Of a stretch of 64,000 nucleotides of DNA, positions 31,901 to 40,839 are shown piece by piece (the stretch's first letter is position 1; every line of letters begins with the position of its first letter). The translations under genes and the position numbers were made by a program. The DNA is from Diadema setosum. Lineage: Eukaryota; Echinodermata; Echinoidea; Diadematoida; Diadematidae. The notes beneath the pieces are model-generated. The model saw only the letters and a program-made list of their open reading frames with translations, ran no database searches and was not told the origin of the DNA. The stretch is taken from positions 8,263,328-8,327,327 of the forward strand of contig CM067065.1 of the NCBI GenBank assembly GCA_033980235.1, in the 5' to 3' direction.

Positions 31901-34055
31901 CATCACAAAACACACAAAAAGTCGCACGCACTGATTTTATGTTTGGACTAGAAGTAGATGAAATTGGTCAACCTAACCAATCTTGGGTTTTTCATATTTT
32001 CTGAAAGAGCAAGTCCTCTTCTACATTATACTAGAGTTTGGGATCATGAAACGAACAGGAATTTGTGTCTTTAGCAGTTTTTCTCGAACACTTTTTGGTA
32101 GAACAGTGTGATTAGGTGTTTCTCATAGAGCCCTCTTTTCATTTCTTAAAAAAAAAAAATCTGTCCATACTCTTCACATTTAACTCCAATAACTTTGGAA
32201 AGATAACTGTACTGCTTTGAAAGTTGGCATTAATCATCTTTAGAATGTGTTGATAAAGCATGCTTAATTTCAGCTTAACTTGATAATCCCTTCATTGTTG
32301 TTGCTCCGGTGGTTAACATCTTGTTTGTTTTTTTTTTCTTTTATTCATCACACAGCTAGCACGGCTTGGTAAAGATTAAGCGCTTGAATAGACCCTGTAC
32401 TTCAAAGCCTCTTCCCTCAGTTCACACCTTCCAGAGTGTGTGCTTTCTTTCCAGTATTTTAGGAGAGGTTGGGAGAGTCCTTTTGAATTGAGTTATACAT
32501 TATTTTAAAGCTTAAAGTCTGCTCTTCCAGAATCTGCTCTTAACTAAAAATCCATGTCTGGCGACTTTTTGTTAGTTTTGTGATGCAGGGTCACACATAT
32601 GGTTTCCTTAATCTGAGCACATGTTATCTTTTCTTGGCTATCTCACCTCGTTCAAAGTGATGTTTCTTTGTAGCCTAAAACTGGAAAGCAAAATTTACCT
32701 CTATTTGTATGACTGAATGATTTTAAACCGTTCCCTACGGGAACCCGTAGGCGGGTATATGCGATCTACGGGGATTTCAGAATTCATTGTGGGGCGGGTT
32801 ATTAGCTTGAAGTAAAAGATAATTTTGCAATCATTATAACATTATACACATTACGCATTTTGTACAGAAAAACAAAGTATTATGAGTTTGCGACCAAAAT
32901 GTGTAACTATACGCCGTTGAAATTTTCACCTGGACAAAGAAGTTCGCCACATTGAATGATATAAATATAATTTAAGAACAGCAAACTATGCGCTCATATT
33001 CAAACGAGAATAAATGCACCCGCAGTCTTTTCATATTACGTCGAATCTTCTCTTCGTCTTGGCCGGTACGTGCGACAGTCGGCGTTTGTTCCTGATGATG
33101 GGTTGCCATGGTTTCCGGGACACCCTGTCATATTAAAGAACAATGATAGTGTGGTCAAAGATTCAAAATAGATAAATCAAATGTAAAATTGTGTTTTAGG
33201 TCTTACACAATAAGAGATGTGAATCTTATTTTGCGTATTCATCTCTTCTTCTTTTTTTTTTCAGGAGGCGCAGGGGATACTGCAAAATACTGTCTGACTG
33301 ATCAAATACCCCGATACGTGTCTAATGAAAAACAACAAACGGAGAGGCGGGATTAGTAAATAATAAATACATATTCACAAATTCGTATAGTATGAATACA
33401 TATATGTAATACCAGTTTATCAGTTTCTCATAGAATGTGTCAAAAGATGCTTTGATTTTATTTGACTTACAGTATACCGATGCATTGAAAGACGACCAGA
33501 ACTTACCAAAAGTGGTATCGACTTTGTGGTTTCAAATTTCACTCGTCTGCTGAAGCCAATTCTGCTGTAACGACATCGTCTTTAAATAACGAGGATAACC
33601 TAGTGTTTTGTATACACAAACGTGCAACGACGGAGGGTGTGGAAGCATATAATTAACATTGACGTCTGCTGATTATTTGTCGTGAAGAATGTTCGCACTT
33701 TGCACCTGTGACGCGATCCACTCTAAAGGGCAACGAGGCTCTTCATTATCTTGGTCAAAGATAAAACACTTGGACGTGAAATATGCATACACATACCTCG
33801 TGTCCGAGGGCAACTCGGTATTAAAAGGTCAGTCAAGACAATATCCATTATGTAGAATTCACATCATGTATAAATCGACAGCTCCATGTATAGATTTGTG
33901 GAATGTATTATAGTCTTTGAGCAGAGAAACCAATACTTTAAAGAACCTTAAACAAATAACACTAAGCAGTGTTGATGGCATAGAGGTCTATAACGTGTAT
34001 AAATTTTGCTTACCTTCTTCTTACGTTCTGCTTCCTCGATCCCCACGTCATGCAT
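15446..34055 (-). CDS. MS4A/CD20-like four-transmembrane protein (eight exons)
   Basis: The coding exons are 34055-34014, 33124-33020, 22720-22604, 22010-21951, 20449-20291, 18653-18471, 16772-16689 and 15652-15446. All seven introns are GT-AG and phase 0, and the joined frame gives 318 aa. Seen: four hydrophobic segments, TM1 (VAGILQLCGTVVLLACGIAA), TM2 (from TPIWSAVV on into exon 4), TM3 (exon 5) and TM4 (exon 6). The TM3-TM4 loop has two cysteines (DKCQPS and YGCRYP), as in CD20. After TM4 come a cysteine cluster, PPPP, and a Gly/Gln/Pro-rich cytoplasmic tail. Known: MS4A proteins have this four-pass layout with cytosolic ends and act as membrane signalling or channel-associated proteins. 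The specific role here is unknown. The start could instead be the ATG in exon 2 (MATHHQ). Intron 2 contains an 8.7-kb transposon. A tetraspanin is unlikely, because the large CCG loop is absent. Confidence 0.82.
16689..16772 (-). CDS. MS4A-like gene, exon 7
   Basis: Twenty-eight codons (AMFTANGQDFQQ, then GMIKDEGLLGSPSTSL) between acceptor CTCTGTAG and donor GTATCA. Cytoplasmic tail. An alternative donor (GTATGA after CAACAAG) would shift the frame of the last exon, so the longer exon is preferred. Confidence 0.65.
16904..17422. mobile_element. MITE, TTAACTCTTTA family, copy B
   Basis: A 519-bp element with ends TTAACTCTTTATGTGCCA / TGGCACATAAAGAGTTAA in intron 6 of the MS4A-like gene. It matches the element at 2202-2723 in reverse orientation and is likewise bounded by TTAA. 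Confidence 0.8.
17644..17673. repeat. CA microsatellite
   Basis: A run of about 14 CA units in intron 6. The short open frames on both strands here are artefacts of the repeat. Confidence 0.9.
17686..18212. mobile_element. Inverted-repeat element with AAGAACGACCCAAGTCCA motifs
   Basis: The left end has ATAATTGAGTATATGAATAT then AAGAACGACCCAAGTCCA. The right end is the inverse (TGGACTTGGGTCGTTCTTT then ATTCATAATTATACTCAATT). The same motif recurs near 17950 and 17975. At 17841-17890 there is a 20-bp-stem hairpin with loop GGGACTTGGG. Confidence 0.7.
18471..18653 (-). CDS. MS4A-like gene, exon 6 (TM4 and Cys cluster)
   Basis: Sixty-one codons from acceptor CCTTGACAG to donor GTAAGG. TM4 is AVDSIILATAFFLVVVDIAS, continuing to IVIGG. 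It is followed by a basic stretch, then CCCICCACSPPPP, a likely palmitoylated juxtamembrane cysteine cluster (inferred). Confidence 0.8.
18878..19140. repeat. Dispersed repeat (GATATCTCAGC family), copy 1
   Basis: Contains ATCTCAGCAATTTCAAAACC and CATCAAATAAACGTTTGATT, followed by ATGCTCTTTCA and CTCAACCA words. Related copies lie at 40840-41035 and 56190-56460. It lies in intron 5 of the MS4A-like gene. Confidence 0.65.
19525..19775. mobile_element. 251-bp MITE (CCGATAAGTCCA family), copy 2
   Basis: Ends ATGAAGAGTTTGTTTGC...CCGATAAGTCCA are inverted at both termini, and the interior matches the element at 15178-15430. It is flanked by TATATA in intron 5 of the MS4A-like gene. Confidence 0.85.
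20136..20171. repeat. TA microsatellite
   Basis: Pure AT dinucleotide run in intron 5 of the MS4A-like gene. A second and longer run lies at 20554-20627 in intron 4. Confidence 0.9.
20291..20449 (-). CDS. MS4A-like gene, exon 5 (TM3 and extracellular loop)
   Basis: Fifty-three codons from acceptor CTCCTTAAG to donor GTAAGC. TM3 is rich in Ser, Gly and Ala (VIASIIFSSGGVAMSLALLF). It is followed by the loop with two cysteines, in KDKCQPS and YGCRYPM. Confidence 0.8.
20641..20955 (-). mobile_element. Inverted-repeat element with tRNA-like (SINE-type) core
   Basis: Arms of about 30 bases (GATTGACGAATTGCCTTGCA on the left, inverse on the right) bound a 315-bp unit in intron 4. On the minus strand the core holds TGGTTCAGATAGC (20817-20829, A-box-like) and GGTTCAAAGCC (20768-20778, B-box-like), spaced like a tRNA-derived SINE head. 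A T-rich run lies at 20672-20690 on that strand. Either a tRNA-derived SINE has been captured in a MITE or the two are one composite family. Transcription is not shown. Confidence 0.5.
21062..21731. mobile_element. MITE with TGTGACCCTG termini, copy 1
   Basis: Ends TGTGACCCTGTACCACAAAA and the inverse TTTTGTGATGCAGGGTCATA bound about 670 bp in intron 4. The interior carries GATTCTGAAAGAG and TAAGCTTTAAAATGATGTAT. Copies lie at 31891-32595 (inverted interior) and 35953-36450 (truncated). Confidence 0.8.
21951..22010 (-). CDS. MS4A-like gene, exon 4 (TM2)
   Basis: Twenty codons (VYGPGGILAVVSSYRMARSP) between acceptor TGCAACAG and donor GTATGA, phase 0 at both ends. They complete TM2 and the short basic cytosolic turn. 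Confidence 0.78.
22604..22720 (-). CDS. MS4A-like gene, exon 3 (TM1 and start of TM2)
   Basis: Thirty-nine codons between acceptor TTTGATAG and donor GTAAGT. They encode hydrophobic TM1, a short loop IQAYYSYYATPIW, and the start of TM2 (SAVV). The xxPIWSxxx motif between TM1 and TM2 is characteristic of MS4A proteins. Confidence 0.8.
22782..22821. repeat. CA microsatellite
   Basis: About 20 CA units just upstream of exon 3 of the MS4A-like gene. It is followed at 22879-22911 by a TA run, into which the large transposon inserted. Confidence 0.9.
22912..22943 (+). repeat. Left terminal inverted repeat of the 8.7-kb transposon
   Basis: GGGCCGTGACGCGAGAAAAG followed by GGCCCTTAGGCC. It pairs with 31604-31635. 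Confidence 0.9.
22944..25144. other. Left non-coding part of the 8.7-kb transposon
   Basis: No gene is seen. It has a CpG-containing subterminal part (GCGCGCGTGTGTCACC near 23109), a long GT-rich stretch (23420-23660), a T run near 23677-23695 and a CA/A-rich patch near 24160-24195. Open frames here are low-complexity artefacts. Confidence 0.5.
25145..26285 (+). pseudogene. Broken inverted copy of the transposase gene
   Basis: On the plus strand, 25285-25593 encodes 92 residues nearly identical to the intact gene (MRELTKTEHDLYIMGKLTVK onward, three differences), then the match ends with a stop. A weaker match resumes at about 25890-26220 (LALTESLTQHINRSKEGREC, later a decayed FDYAQ region written SDFAQN) with several stops. 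A separate diverged fragment at 25145-25271 repeats the ICKKCF region ahead of the main copy. It lacks the catalytic second half and cannot make a full protein. It faces the intact gene tail to tail, 50 bases apart. Confidence 0.85.
26334..26775 (-). CDS. Transposase gene, last exon
   Basis: Acceptor AATTTTTAG, then 442 bases to TAG. It encodes a C-terminal region rich in Trp, Tyr, His and Arg (GWRWHGWKAYLSKYYRKLSG), ending in a basic Pro-rich tail. Confidence 0.82.
26334..31366 (-). CDS. Putative DDE-type transposase, HADNCxGQNKN family (four exons)
   Basis: Proposed exons: 31366-31355 (MDEE), 29248-28036, 27386-27236 and 26775-26334, giving 605 aa. The joins at 28036/27386 (AACTGCCCAG to GGCAGAATAA) and 27236/26775 preserve frame and complete the motif HADNCPGQNKN across an intron. 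Seen: an N-terminal Cys-rich part (TGCGCSGTNH), ICKKCF and CHEC possible zinc ligands, GNTGRKPKHA, then HYTFDYAQ, IFGV, LIDEHE, LHADNCPGQNKN and HTRCLVDGGFGRIK. These three acidic motifs match the spacing of an RNase H-fold DDE/D catalytic core. Known: proteins with this HADNC-GQNKN signature are multicopy and uncharacterised in many invertebrate genomes; I believe the domain is Pfam DUF7869, from memory. Its role as the transposase of the surrounding element is inferred. The short first exon is the weakest part. No in-frame stop or frameshift is seen. Confidence 0.78.
27236..27386 (-). CDS. Transposase gene, third exon
   Basis: 151 bases between acceptor ACTATTTCAG and donor GTTTGT. It encodes GQNKNWAVLAYLSLRTTLGL and the third catalytic-type motif HTRCLVDGGFGRIK. 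Confidence 0.85.
28036..29248 (-). CDS. Transposase gene, large exon
   Basis: About 404 codons from acceptor TCATCCCAG to donor GTTAAT. It covers the Cys-rich N-terminus, the helix-rich presumed DNA-binding region and the first catalytic motif FDYAQ. It ends inside HADNCPG. The frame stays open to 29290, but a TGA just upstream and no ATG show that the start must come from an upstream exon. Confidence 0.85.
30260..31200 (+). mobile_element. 5'-truncated LINE fragment (reverse transcriptase C-terminus)
   Basis: Open frame to 30852: MDLNTDKCKVLTIFRKR, VKYLGVTITSDLNLLKW, LVRPIVEYASTVWDP and VQRRAGRF, which are standard blocks of the C-terminal reverse transcriptase and thumb region of CR1/Jockey-like LINEs. 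A one-base shift near 30846 leads to a second frame with the classical ending SFFPRTVRNWNSL and a stop at 31071. An (AGA)n tail at 31183-31200 marks the 3' end. It lacks the endonuclease and the catalytic YxDD part. It lies in the first intron of the transposase gene, on the opposite strand. Confidence 0.85.
31355..31366 (-). CDS. Candidate first coding exon of the transposase gene
   Basis: CATGGATGAAGAG then GTAAGA: four codons, phase 0, located 270 bp inside the right end of the element, where a promoter-proximal exon is expected. The join to the 29248 acceptor keeps the frame. Support is limited to position, donor quality and phase. Confidence 0.45.
31604..31635 (-). repeat. Right terminal inverted repeat of the 8.7-kb transposon
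   Basis: On the minus strand this reads GGGCCGTGACGCGAGAAAAG and continues GGCCCTTAGCCC, with one mismatch to the left end. Confidence 0.9.
31891..32595. mobile_element. MITE with TGTGACC termini, copy 2
   Basis: Ends TGTGACCGTGCATCACAAAA and the inverse TTTTGTGATGCAGGGTCACA bound 705 bp in intron 2 of the MS4A-like gene, outside the 8.7-kb element. The interior matches the 21062 copy in reverse (AATCTGCTCTTAACTAAAA near its right end). Confidence 0.82.
33020..33124 (-). CDS. MS4A-like gene, exon 2 (N-terminal cytosolic region)
   Basis: Acceptor TATGACAG, 35 codons (GVPETMATHHQEQTPTVART and on to RRNMKRLR), then donor GTGCAT. The basic RRNMKRLR directly precedes TM1 in exon 3, as expected for a positive-inside membrane protein. 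The donor is weaker than the others in this gene. Confidence 0.7.
34014..34055 (-). CDS. MS4A-like gene, coding exon 1
   Basis: ATG at 34055-34053 opens MHDVGIEEAERKKK, followed by the donor GTAAGC at phase 0. An in-frame TGA lies upstream, so this is the first ATG of the frame. The exon may extend upstream as untranslated sequence. Its charged, short coding part means it could also be read as 5' leader, with translation starting in exon 2. Confidence 0.6.
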
Positions 34056-35232
34056 TCTTCTGGTGAGGCTTCCATGTCATCGTCCTAGGCTTGTCCGTTG
34101 CAATTTGTTACAAATTTTGAAAACATTTTTATTCTTCATCCCAATCACTATAAATTCTAAACTCTTTACTCAGTAAAACTAATTTATGATATGCTTGTTC
34201 AAATATAAAATGTGCAAATCATCCGGAGGTCTCCTTTAATGACGAATGGAAGCGTATGAAACTGACATGTTAATTTCAGTGACGTTAGAGACCGTTTGTA
34301 TTATCGTACCTGTTGTGTGTTTAAAACAGTACTGCTTTTAAAGGTGTATCAAATCTACTTAACATAAGAAGTAAAAAATCACAGAAATGGGAAGGGGACA
34401 TTGCAGGAATAATTATCGGGTTAGAAAACTTAGGGAAGGTAAGACGTGTACACTCCGCCATTTTGCTCCATTATGCGCGTAAGTATTAAAAGCAAAAATG
34501 ACATATTGTCTGTGTGCCTGTGTGTGTGTGTGTATGGAATCGATTTATAATGTGGAGAATGGGTTCACCAAAGGTCAGTATAGTTCATCCGACTTATTAA
34601 TGAAGTTATTTGAAAAAAAAAAAATGAACACGCGTCGATGGCGATATACAGTGCAAATGTACGACCAAACACACGTCTTTCATTCATTATAGCTCGTTAG
34701 GGTGGACGGTGACCCCCTTTTTATCTTCTATATTCCGAACGCTGATGAGTTACTTAAGTGTTGTGATATGTTTCTGAGGATGAAAAGAAAAAAAAAATAT
34801 GGTTAAAATTAAGGTTGATTTTTTTTTTCAAAGTGATGTATAAACAGATTTCCAATTAATCTGATTGTATCTATATTATCCTAGACCCATCTGCACCCAG
34901 ATTTTAGTGTATTACAGCGCATAAAATATTCTTTCCATCAATAGTTACAACTTTCCATTTAAAGAAAGACGTCATCACTGAAAAAAAAAAAGAATAGTAA
35001 TGTTTCACTGTTTAAACTCCGTGGCCGGTCTTGTTTTTGCAAATTGATATTACATATTAACTAGAAACTGTACCTGCTGTAACAGAAACTTAAAATCAAT
35101 CCAAAATTCTAGCCTCAGTAACCATTTATACCGTAATGGTCGTTTATTTACCTTATTATCATGCAGCACCCTGTCCGTAATACCCAGAAGAAGCCTTACC
35201 CTATATAACAGCAATATCTACCCAGTATAATG
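34056..35232. other. Upstream region of the MS4A-like gene; no gene seen
   Basis: This should hold the untranslated leader and promoter of the minus-strand gene. I see no convincing TATA box at a fixed distance and no other coding block. A short GT run lies near 34517-34532. Confidence 0.4.
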
Positions 35233-35234
35233 TA

Positions 35235-35408
35235 CAGTGGATTCCCGTTATAACGAAGCCCTCGGAACCGGCAGTTTCTTTCGTTATATCGATATTTCAT
35301 TATAAGAAAAAAAAAACTAAAATACGTATAATGTTTAACATTGTATCCCGAAATGTAACTTCGCTATGAGAGGAATTTCGTTACATTCGTTATAACGGGA
35401 GTGCAATG
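35235..35408. mobile_element. pogo/Tigger-like MITE
   Basis: The left end CAGTGGATTCCCGTTATAAC and the right end CGTTATAACGGGAGTGCAAT are inverted and flanked by TA. Internal copies of TTCGTTATA words occur. CAGT...GTTATAACG ends with TA duplication are typical of the pogo/Tigger branch of Tc1/mariner. It is 174 bp and non-coding. Confidence 0.75.
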
Positions 35409-35754
35409 TAGTGAACAAGTGCGTACCCTTAGTATTGTCTATCTTCCCCTTTTCCACCATCACCATGTTTATTTTTCATTATCGTCATTACTATCATCAA
35501 CATCACCATGATCACCATCATTATTTTTGACACGGTTGATTTTTTTTTTTTTAGCAATTTCATAACACATCCTCTCATAGAGTATTCTGCTCAGTTATAT
35601 GGCTGTGTGTTGATTTCTGATTTGTCAGCATCCCGGATGGTGGCTTCGCTGTAGCCAGTCAGGATACTGGATAAATAAAAAATGGATATTAGGCCCCTTT
35701 GCAAGAAAAGTGTAACTTGAATTCCAAACCAATTGTCAACAAACTTCCTGGATT

Positions 35755-35840
35755 TATTATGATTATGATTATGATTATGATGATGATTATTATTATTGTT
35801 ATTATCATTATTATTGTTACTATTATTATTATCATTAGTC
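35755..35840. repeat. ATT/GATTAT-rich microsatellite
   Basis: Imperfect run of GATTAT, then ATT and GTT units. Open frames of Asn/His or Ile/Met on either strand are artefacts. Confidence 0.9.
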
Positions 35841-35952
35841 AGTTTGATACTCATTATGAATGCCTATTTGAGACATGTGAAAGCTACCAAAATACGATAG
35901 AAATGGATTTAGGCCCTTTACAAGTAAGCTCTTCATATATTAAATATATATA

Positions 35953-36450
35953 TGTGACCCTGCACCTCAAAACAAACAAAAAGTCACCATAACATGAATT
36001 TTTAGTTAAGATCATATTCTGAAAGAACAGACTTTAAGCTTTAAAATGATGTATAACTCAAATCAAATGGACTCTCCTAACCTATCTAAATATTGGAAAG
36101 AAAGCACAAACTCAGGAAAAGTGTGAACTGAGAAAAGAGGCTCTGAAGTACAGTGTCTATTCAAGCGCTTAATCTCTACCAAACCGTGCTGGCTGTGCGA
36201 TGAATGGGACAAAAAACAGGAAGTAAACCACCAGAGTAACAACAATGAAGGGATTATTAGATTAAACTGAAATTAAGCATGCCTCATTAACACATTCTGT
36301 CCCTGATTAATGCCATCTTTCAAGGCAGTAGCATCATCCTTTCAAAAGTTATTAGAGTTGAAGTAAAGAGATTGTACAAAGTTTCTCAGAAATGAATATT
36401 GGACTTTAGAGACACATCTAATCACTTTCAAAGCAGTATAGGTCTCTATA
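35953..36450. mobile_element. MITE with TGTGACCC termini, truncated copy 3
   Basis: Begins TGTGACCCTGCACCTCAAAA and follows the same interior as the 21062 copy. It ends near 36450 without the opposite terminus. The truncation is close to the start of the foldback structure that follows. Confidence 0.7.
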
Positions 36451-36539
36451 GGAAAGTTGCGCCGTGCGCCCGCGTACGCATTTGACTAAAACACCGGGAC
36501 CATGCACCTTTATTTTTTTTTTCTGGAATCACTGAACCG

Positions 36540-36721
36540 ATTTGTTTTATAAATAAAATCATTCAGGTTTCATTTCTATCTAAAGGTTTTATGACATACA
36601 AATGCATGTTGATTTGTGTTAATTCTTGATACCCTTAACATCACAAATACAATTTAGAAACAATCCATATTTTCTAAACAATTTTTCTCCTGTCTTTATT
36701 CAAATTAACTGGATACGCCAA

Positions 36722-36757
<36 letters not shown>

Positions 36758-38050
36758 CCAAACCAAGATTCTGGTTGTGACCTCATCATTCTGTCAATCA
36801 TTGGTTAAGTACTAACATGTTTAAGGATAATAAAAAGTTTTGGTACCTCAAAAGTGTCCTTGAATTTCCTTGTCTTAGTTTGTGTTTCAGGTTAAAGTAC
36901 CTTTCACATAACTAACACTGTGAGACTTACTCGCCCCAAAGTGCTCTCATGTCTTAGTAATCATGCAATTAACTGCGACCAGCAGCCCCATACGCATAGC
37001 GACCAGCAGTCCCATACCCATAGCGTAATCGGGCTTCGCATTGTAGCATTCAGGATCATGACAGATTTAGTATCGCAGGGTAAATGTCAATTTAAAATAA
37101 TCCCATAAACTCTTCAATTTGAAGACTTACCAATTAAGTTGAAGTATTGAAAACAGGCTTCGGACAACGTTTGGTTCTGCCTACAATGTATAGTCCCTTT
37201 CTGTTCGAATTGATGACTGAACGTGACTCGGTCGACAGGACCTTAGGAGAGCTACATACAGTACACTGAATACTACAGCCAGTGCATGCGAACACATCAC
37301 ATGCACACAAATTTCAAATCCATGAACGGATAAGATGTTTGTGTGCGCATGCGCTGGCCATGGTATCCAGTGTATGTACTAGTAGCTTTCCCAAGGTCCT
37401 CTCGACCGAGTCACATTCAGTCATCAATTCGAACAGAAAGGGACCATTGGCAGAACCAAACGTTGTTCGAAGCCTGTTTTCAATACCTCAACTTAATTGG
37501 TAAGTCTTCAAATCGAAGAAATTTCTGGATTTTAAGTTGACATTTACCCGCGATACTAATTCTGTCATGATCCTGAATGCTACAATGCGAAGCCCCATTA
37601 CGCTCTGCGTATGGGGCTGCTGGTCACAGTAAGCTATGCGTACAATGGGCTGCACGCTGCTGGTCGCAGTTAGTGGTTTCGTACAATATTTATCGACGCT
37701 GTACAGCGTTGGCTCTGGTACGAAACCATTATTGCATGATTACTAAGACATGAGAGCACTTTGGGGCGAGTAATTCTCACAGACAACGTACTTTAACCTG
37801 AAACACAAACCAAGACAAGGAAATTCAGGGAAGCTTTTGAGGTACCAAAACTTTTTATTATCTTTAACAATAGACAGTTGAATGCACCATCCCCGAGACC
37901 GAGCATAAAATTTCTCGTTCCCTCGCCATGTCTTTTGTTAGTCATATTGATATCATAGAAACATGAAAGTTACCTGACTTGAGGGAAGGTGCATACCAAT
38001 TAACACAATCAACGTGCATTGGTATGCCATAAAACTTTTAAATTACTTAA
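36540..38050. repeat. ~1.5-kb foldback (long inverted repeat)
   Basis: The left arm from about 36540 to 37290 is the inverse of the right arm from about 37360 to 38050, around a centre of less than 100 bases. Matching blocks include GCCCCAAAGTGCTCTCATGT, GATCATGACAGA, TGCGAAGCCC, CGAATTGATGACTGAA and AGTTTTGGTACCTC with their complements. A compared 38-base block has two mismatches. The left arm has an insertion with a 31-base A run (36722-36753). No coding frame survives in it, so it resembles a foldback transposon. Confidence 0.8.
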
Positions 38051-39719
38051 TAGCTGAATACACGTTTTGTTCACACGGTACCTTTACATGAAATTTCAAA
38101 GAGCTCCGCAGTGATCGAAGCTAGATGTGGCCTACGAAGTTAAGGTGCAGCTCCGTGTCAACCTAAACATAAGTCTTTTACCTTGCAATCTCGTTCTGCA
38201 AAAAGTTAGTCGCTCTAGATCTTTTCTAAAGCAGACTGTTCTGCAGATCGATTCGTGCAGAGATTTAAATTCAGAAGGCATCTTCCCTATTTAAAGCCAG
38301 AGGTGGAGTTTATGCCAAACTCAAAAGCCTGATGTGTTTAAAAATGTACCTCCCTGGCCTTTCTCACCCATCCTATGGTAATAATTCTCTTGAATCTCTT
38401 TTCTGTTGAATTCGGTTTCTTTGCTTCTAAACGTCGTCAGCGATGTTACTATATAATTATAAAGATAATAACCTTGTAGCAAAGCACTGAATGTTAATGA
38501 AGAACTAGATATCTACCCTTCATTGTACTTTTAAGTGTTACACAACATTTAATTCAACGAGAAGAAGAATACAACCGTAGGCCCTATACGGTTGTGCTAG
38601 TGTAGGACATCAAACATATTAACGTATAACAAGCTTCACAAAGGAAGGCTCTTCATTCGTTTCATGATCTTTGAAGATCTTTGATCTTTGAATATCAAGA
38701 CTCATCCCTTAATATATTTGCTCATCGATTTTCACGCACACTGGTAGGTGTTTTTTCTTGGCCGGTTTGTGCTAATGATGGACGGAAATCAAAATTAACG
38801 CCAAACAACAGAGATTTGCATAATCCCTTAAACCGTATTGCGTCACCACGGCCTTCCTGTTGCGCTGCGCGCGGCACATCGCGTAGGGCTATTAAATGGG
38901 CTTGCTGGCTTAACAACCATAGGTTAAGCTGGGGAGTGAATACCCATGAAAATTGAAAATATACAGTAAATATAAATTGATAAAAATACTTAAAGAACAG
39001 AACTTTTGCTCGGCATCACGTGTTCAATACGTGCATTTATTTTTACATAAACTGCGCGTCTTCTGAGATCACAATAACTATAGTTGTGTAACTTTTAGCA
39101 GTACTGAATAACGTGTGCCGTCTTCTCATCGCCTTCTTACTTTTTGAAGCTGTTGGCTATTGCCTCCAAAATGGTCACCAAGGTCTAAAGTATCCATCAT
39201 TCTATATCATATTTTGTACAGGCAGAATCGGACGTTTCTGAAATAACAGAAGATGCTCGTGGTTACCAGACTGAGGGTAGTTGCCTTCTGGCGGTGTTAG
39301 GAAGGCATTGCTCGTCACAAGCGTGACACCCACCAATGACCACGAGTCATAAACCCCACAAGCTATAAACATCCCCCCACTTTTTAAAGGAATGCATAAG
39401 GTGCTACCACTTTGCTCCCCCCCCAAAAAAAAAAAAAATGTTTGTTTGTTGGTTTTGTTGTTGTTGTTGTTGTTGTTGTTGTTTTCCCGGAAGTGCGTAA
39501 GTGGCACTAGAAAGACTACTAGAAAGAAACCGATAGAGACCTTGAAGTGTGAGCGTGGTAAGTTTATTATTTGTGGGGGGGGGGGTTGGGCTGAAGACAA
39601 TTTTTTTTTTTTTTTTTTTGCTGGTTAGCTCATGAAACCCGGAAGTGCCCTCCCCCCCCCCCCCTCCAATTTTGAAAACGCTCCACCTGCCCTGACAATT
39701 GCAAGTGAAAAAGTCCCAC
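38051..39719. other. No gene recognised
   Basis: AT-rich sequence with C, A and GTT runs (39419-39437, 39452-39483) and poly-T near 39600-39619. A moderately long plus-strand frame at 38681-38956 has no recognisable motif or splice support. Confidence 0.4.
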
Positions 39720-40150
39720 GAACTCCATACTAGCTACTGAATAGGCCAAACACCTACAACTTGTTTACGGTCCATGAGTTAGCATGTAAGCCCCATAAAG
39801 CTATGGACACTATGCAAAGAGGGTCCACGAGCTTGGCATTACATCATGGGCTTCTTGATTAATGTACAATACGTACCACGTAGTATGAATATCAAGGACT
39901 TTTTTTTTCTTTTTGCTTGAGATTATTGTCGCGCTTGTCATTTGCCTATTATCTGGCTCATGGATCTGTTTCACTTTAATGACAAGTTAGTTGGTCTGTT
40001 TGATTTGGTGTGTAGCTCGTGAGCCGTACGACTTGAGGGTATTTGACTCATTAGATTTTATTTCTCATTGTCCAGCAGTGTGTGGGCCGTATACCTCGAA
40101 GGTGTGGAACTCGTGGGATGATCCCGTTATGAACGTGTTGCGAAAGCTAT
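39720..40150. repeat. Dispersed CACGAG/GTCATACAG repeat, copy 1
   Basis: Words such as GGTCCATGAGTTAG, CCATAAAGCTATGG, GCTCGTGAGCCGTACGACTT and GTGGAACTCGTGGGATGATC recur with others of the same family at 42140-42450 and 60855-61385. One half is in the inverse sense of the other, suggesting a hairpin-like element of about 400-550 bp. Confidence 0.5.
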
Positions 40151-40839
40151 CAAGCGGACTGAGCGATAAAGCGGGGGGGGGGGGGGATAAGTATGATAAA
40201 GTGGAAGCATCAGCAAAGTAAGGAGCCTACACTCTAAAAATTATCTTTTTTTACCAAAGAAATATACAGATTTGTCCTGTTTGAACTAGTAATGCAGCAA
40301 TTTTTATTGTGATGTGTTTTCCCACTAGGAAAATAAGATACTTCATTTTTAGGTTTTAAAACTGAGTTACATCAGTAACTTGTGATTTTTAGGCAAAATA
40401 TGATTACTTCATACAGTATTCGTGTAATTTTAGATTGTTTAACGTAGTCTAGTTTTTACAGATTTCTATAATGCAATAAAAATTGCAATTATGATGTATT
40501 ACTTAGACGTAATTTAATATTTATGCAGAAAATTATATCATTTTGCCCAATCTCCGTTTATATTGTTTTGACTGAATAAAAATTTACATTTTGTGTAGAT
40601 TGTTAGACATAACAAGTAATATTTTTACAAACTTCCATTTACCAACGTTGCTTGTGGGTAAGTTTTTATGCAGAAACTGACATCATTTTACCCGACTTCC
40701 GTTTTTTCAATGCTAGTATTATGTTGATTTGATAGAATAGGAATTTACCTTTGATGTAAATTTCAGTATAAGTAATAAGTAAAATTTTCACAAAACTCCG
40801 CTTGTACAAAGTATAACAAAGCGATCGTAGTAAAAGGTG

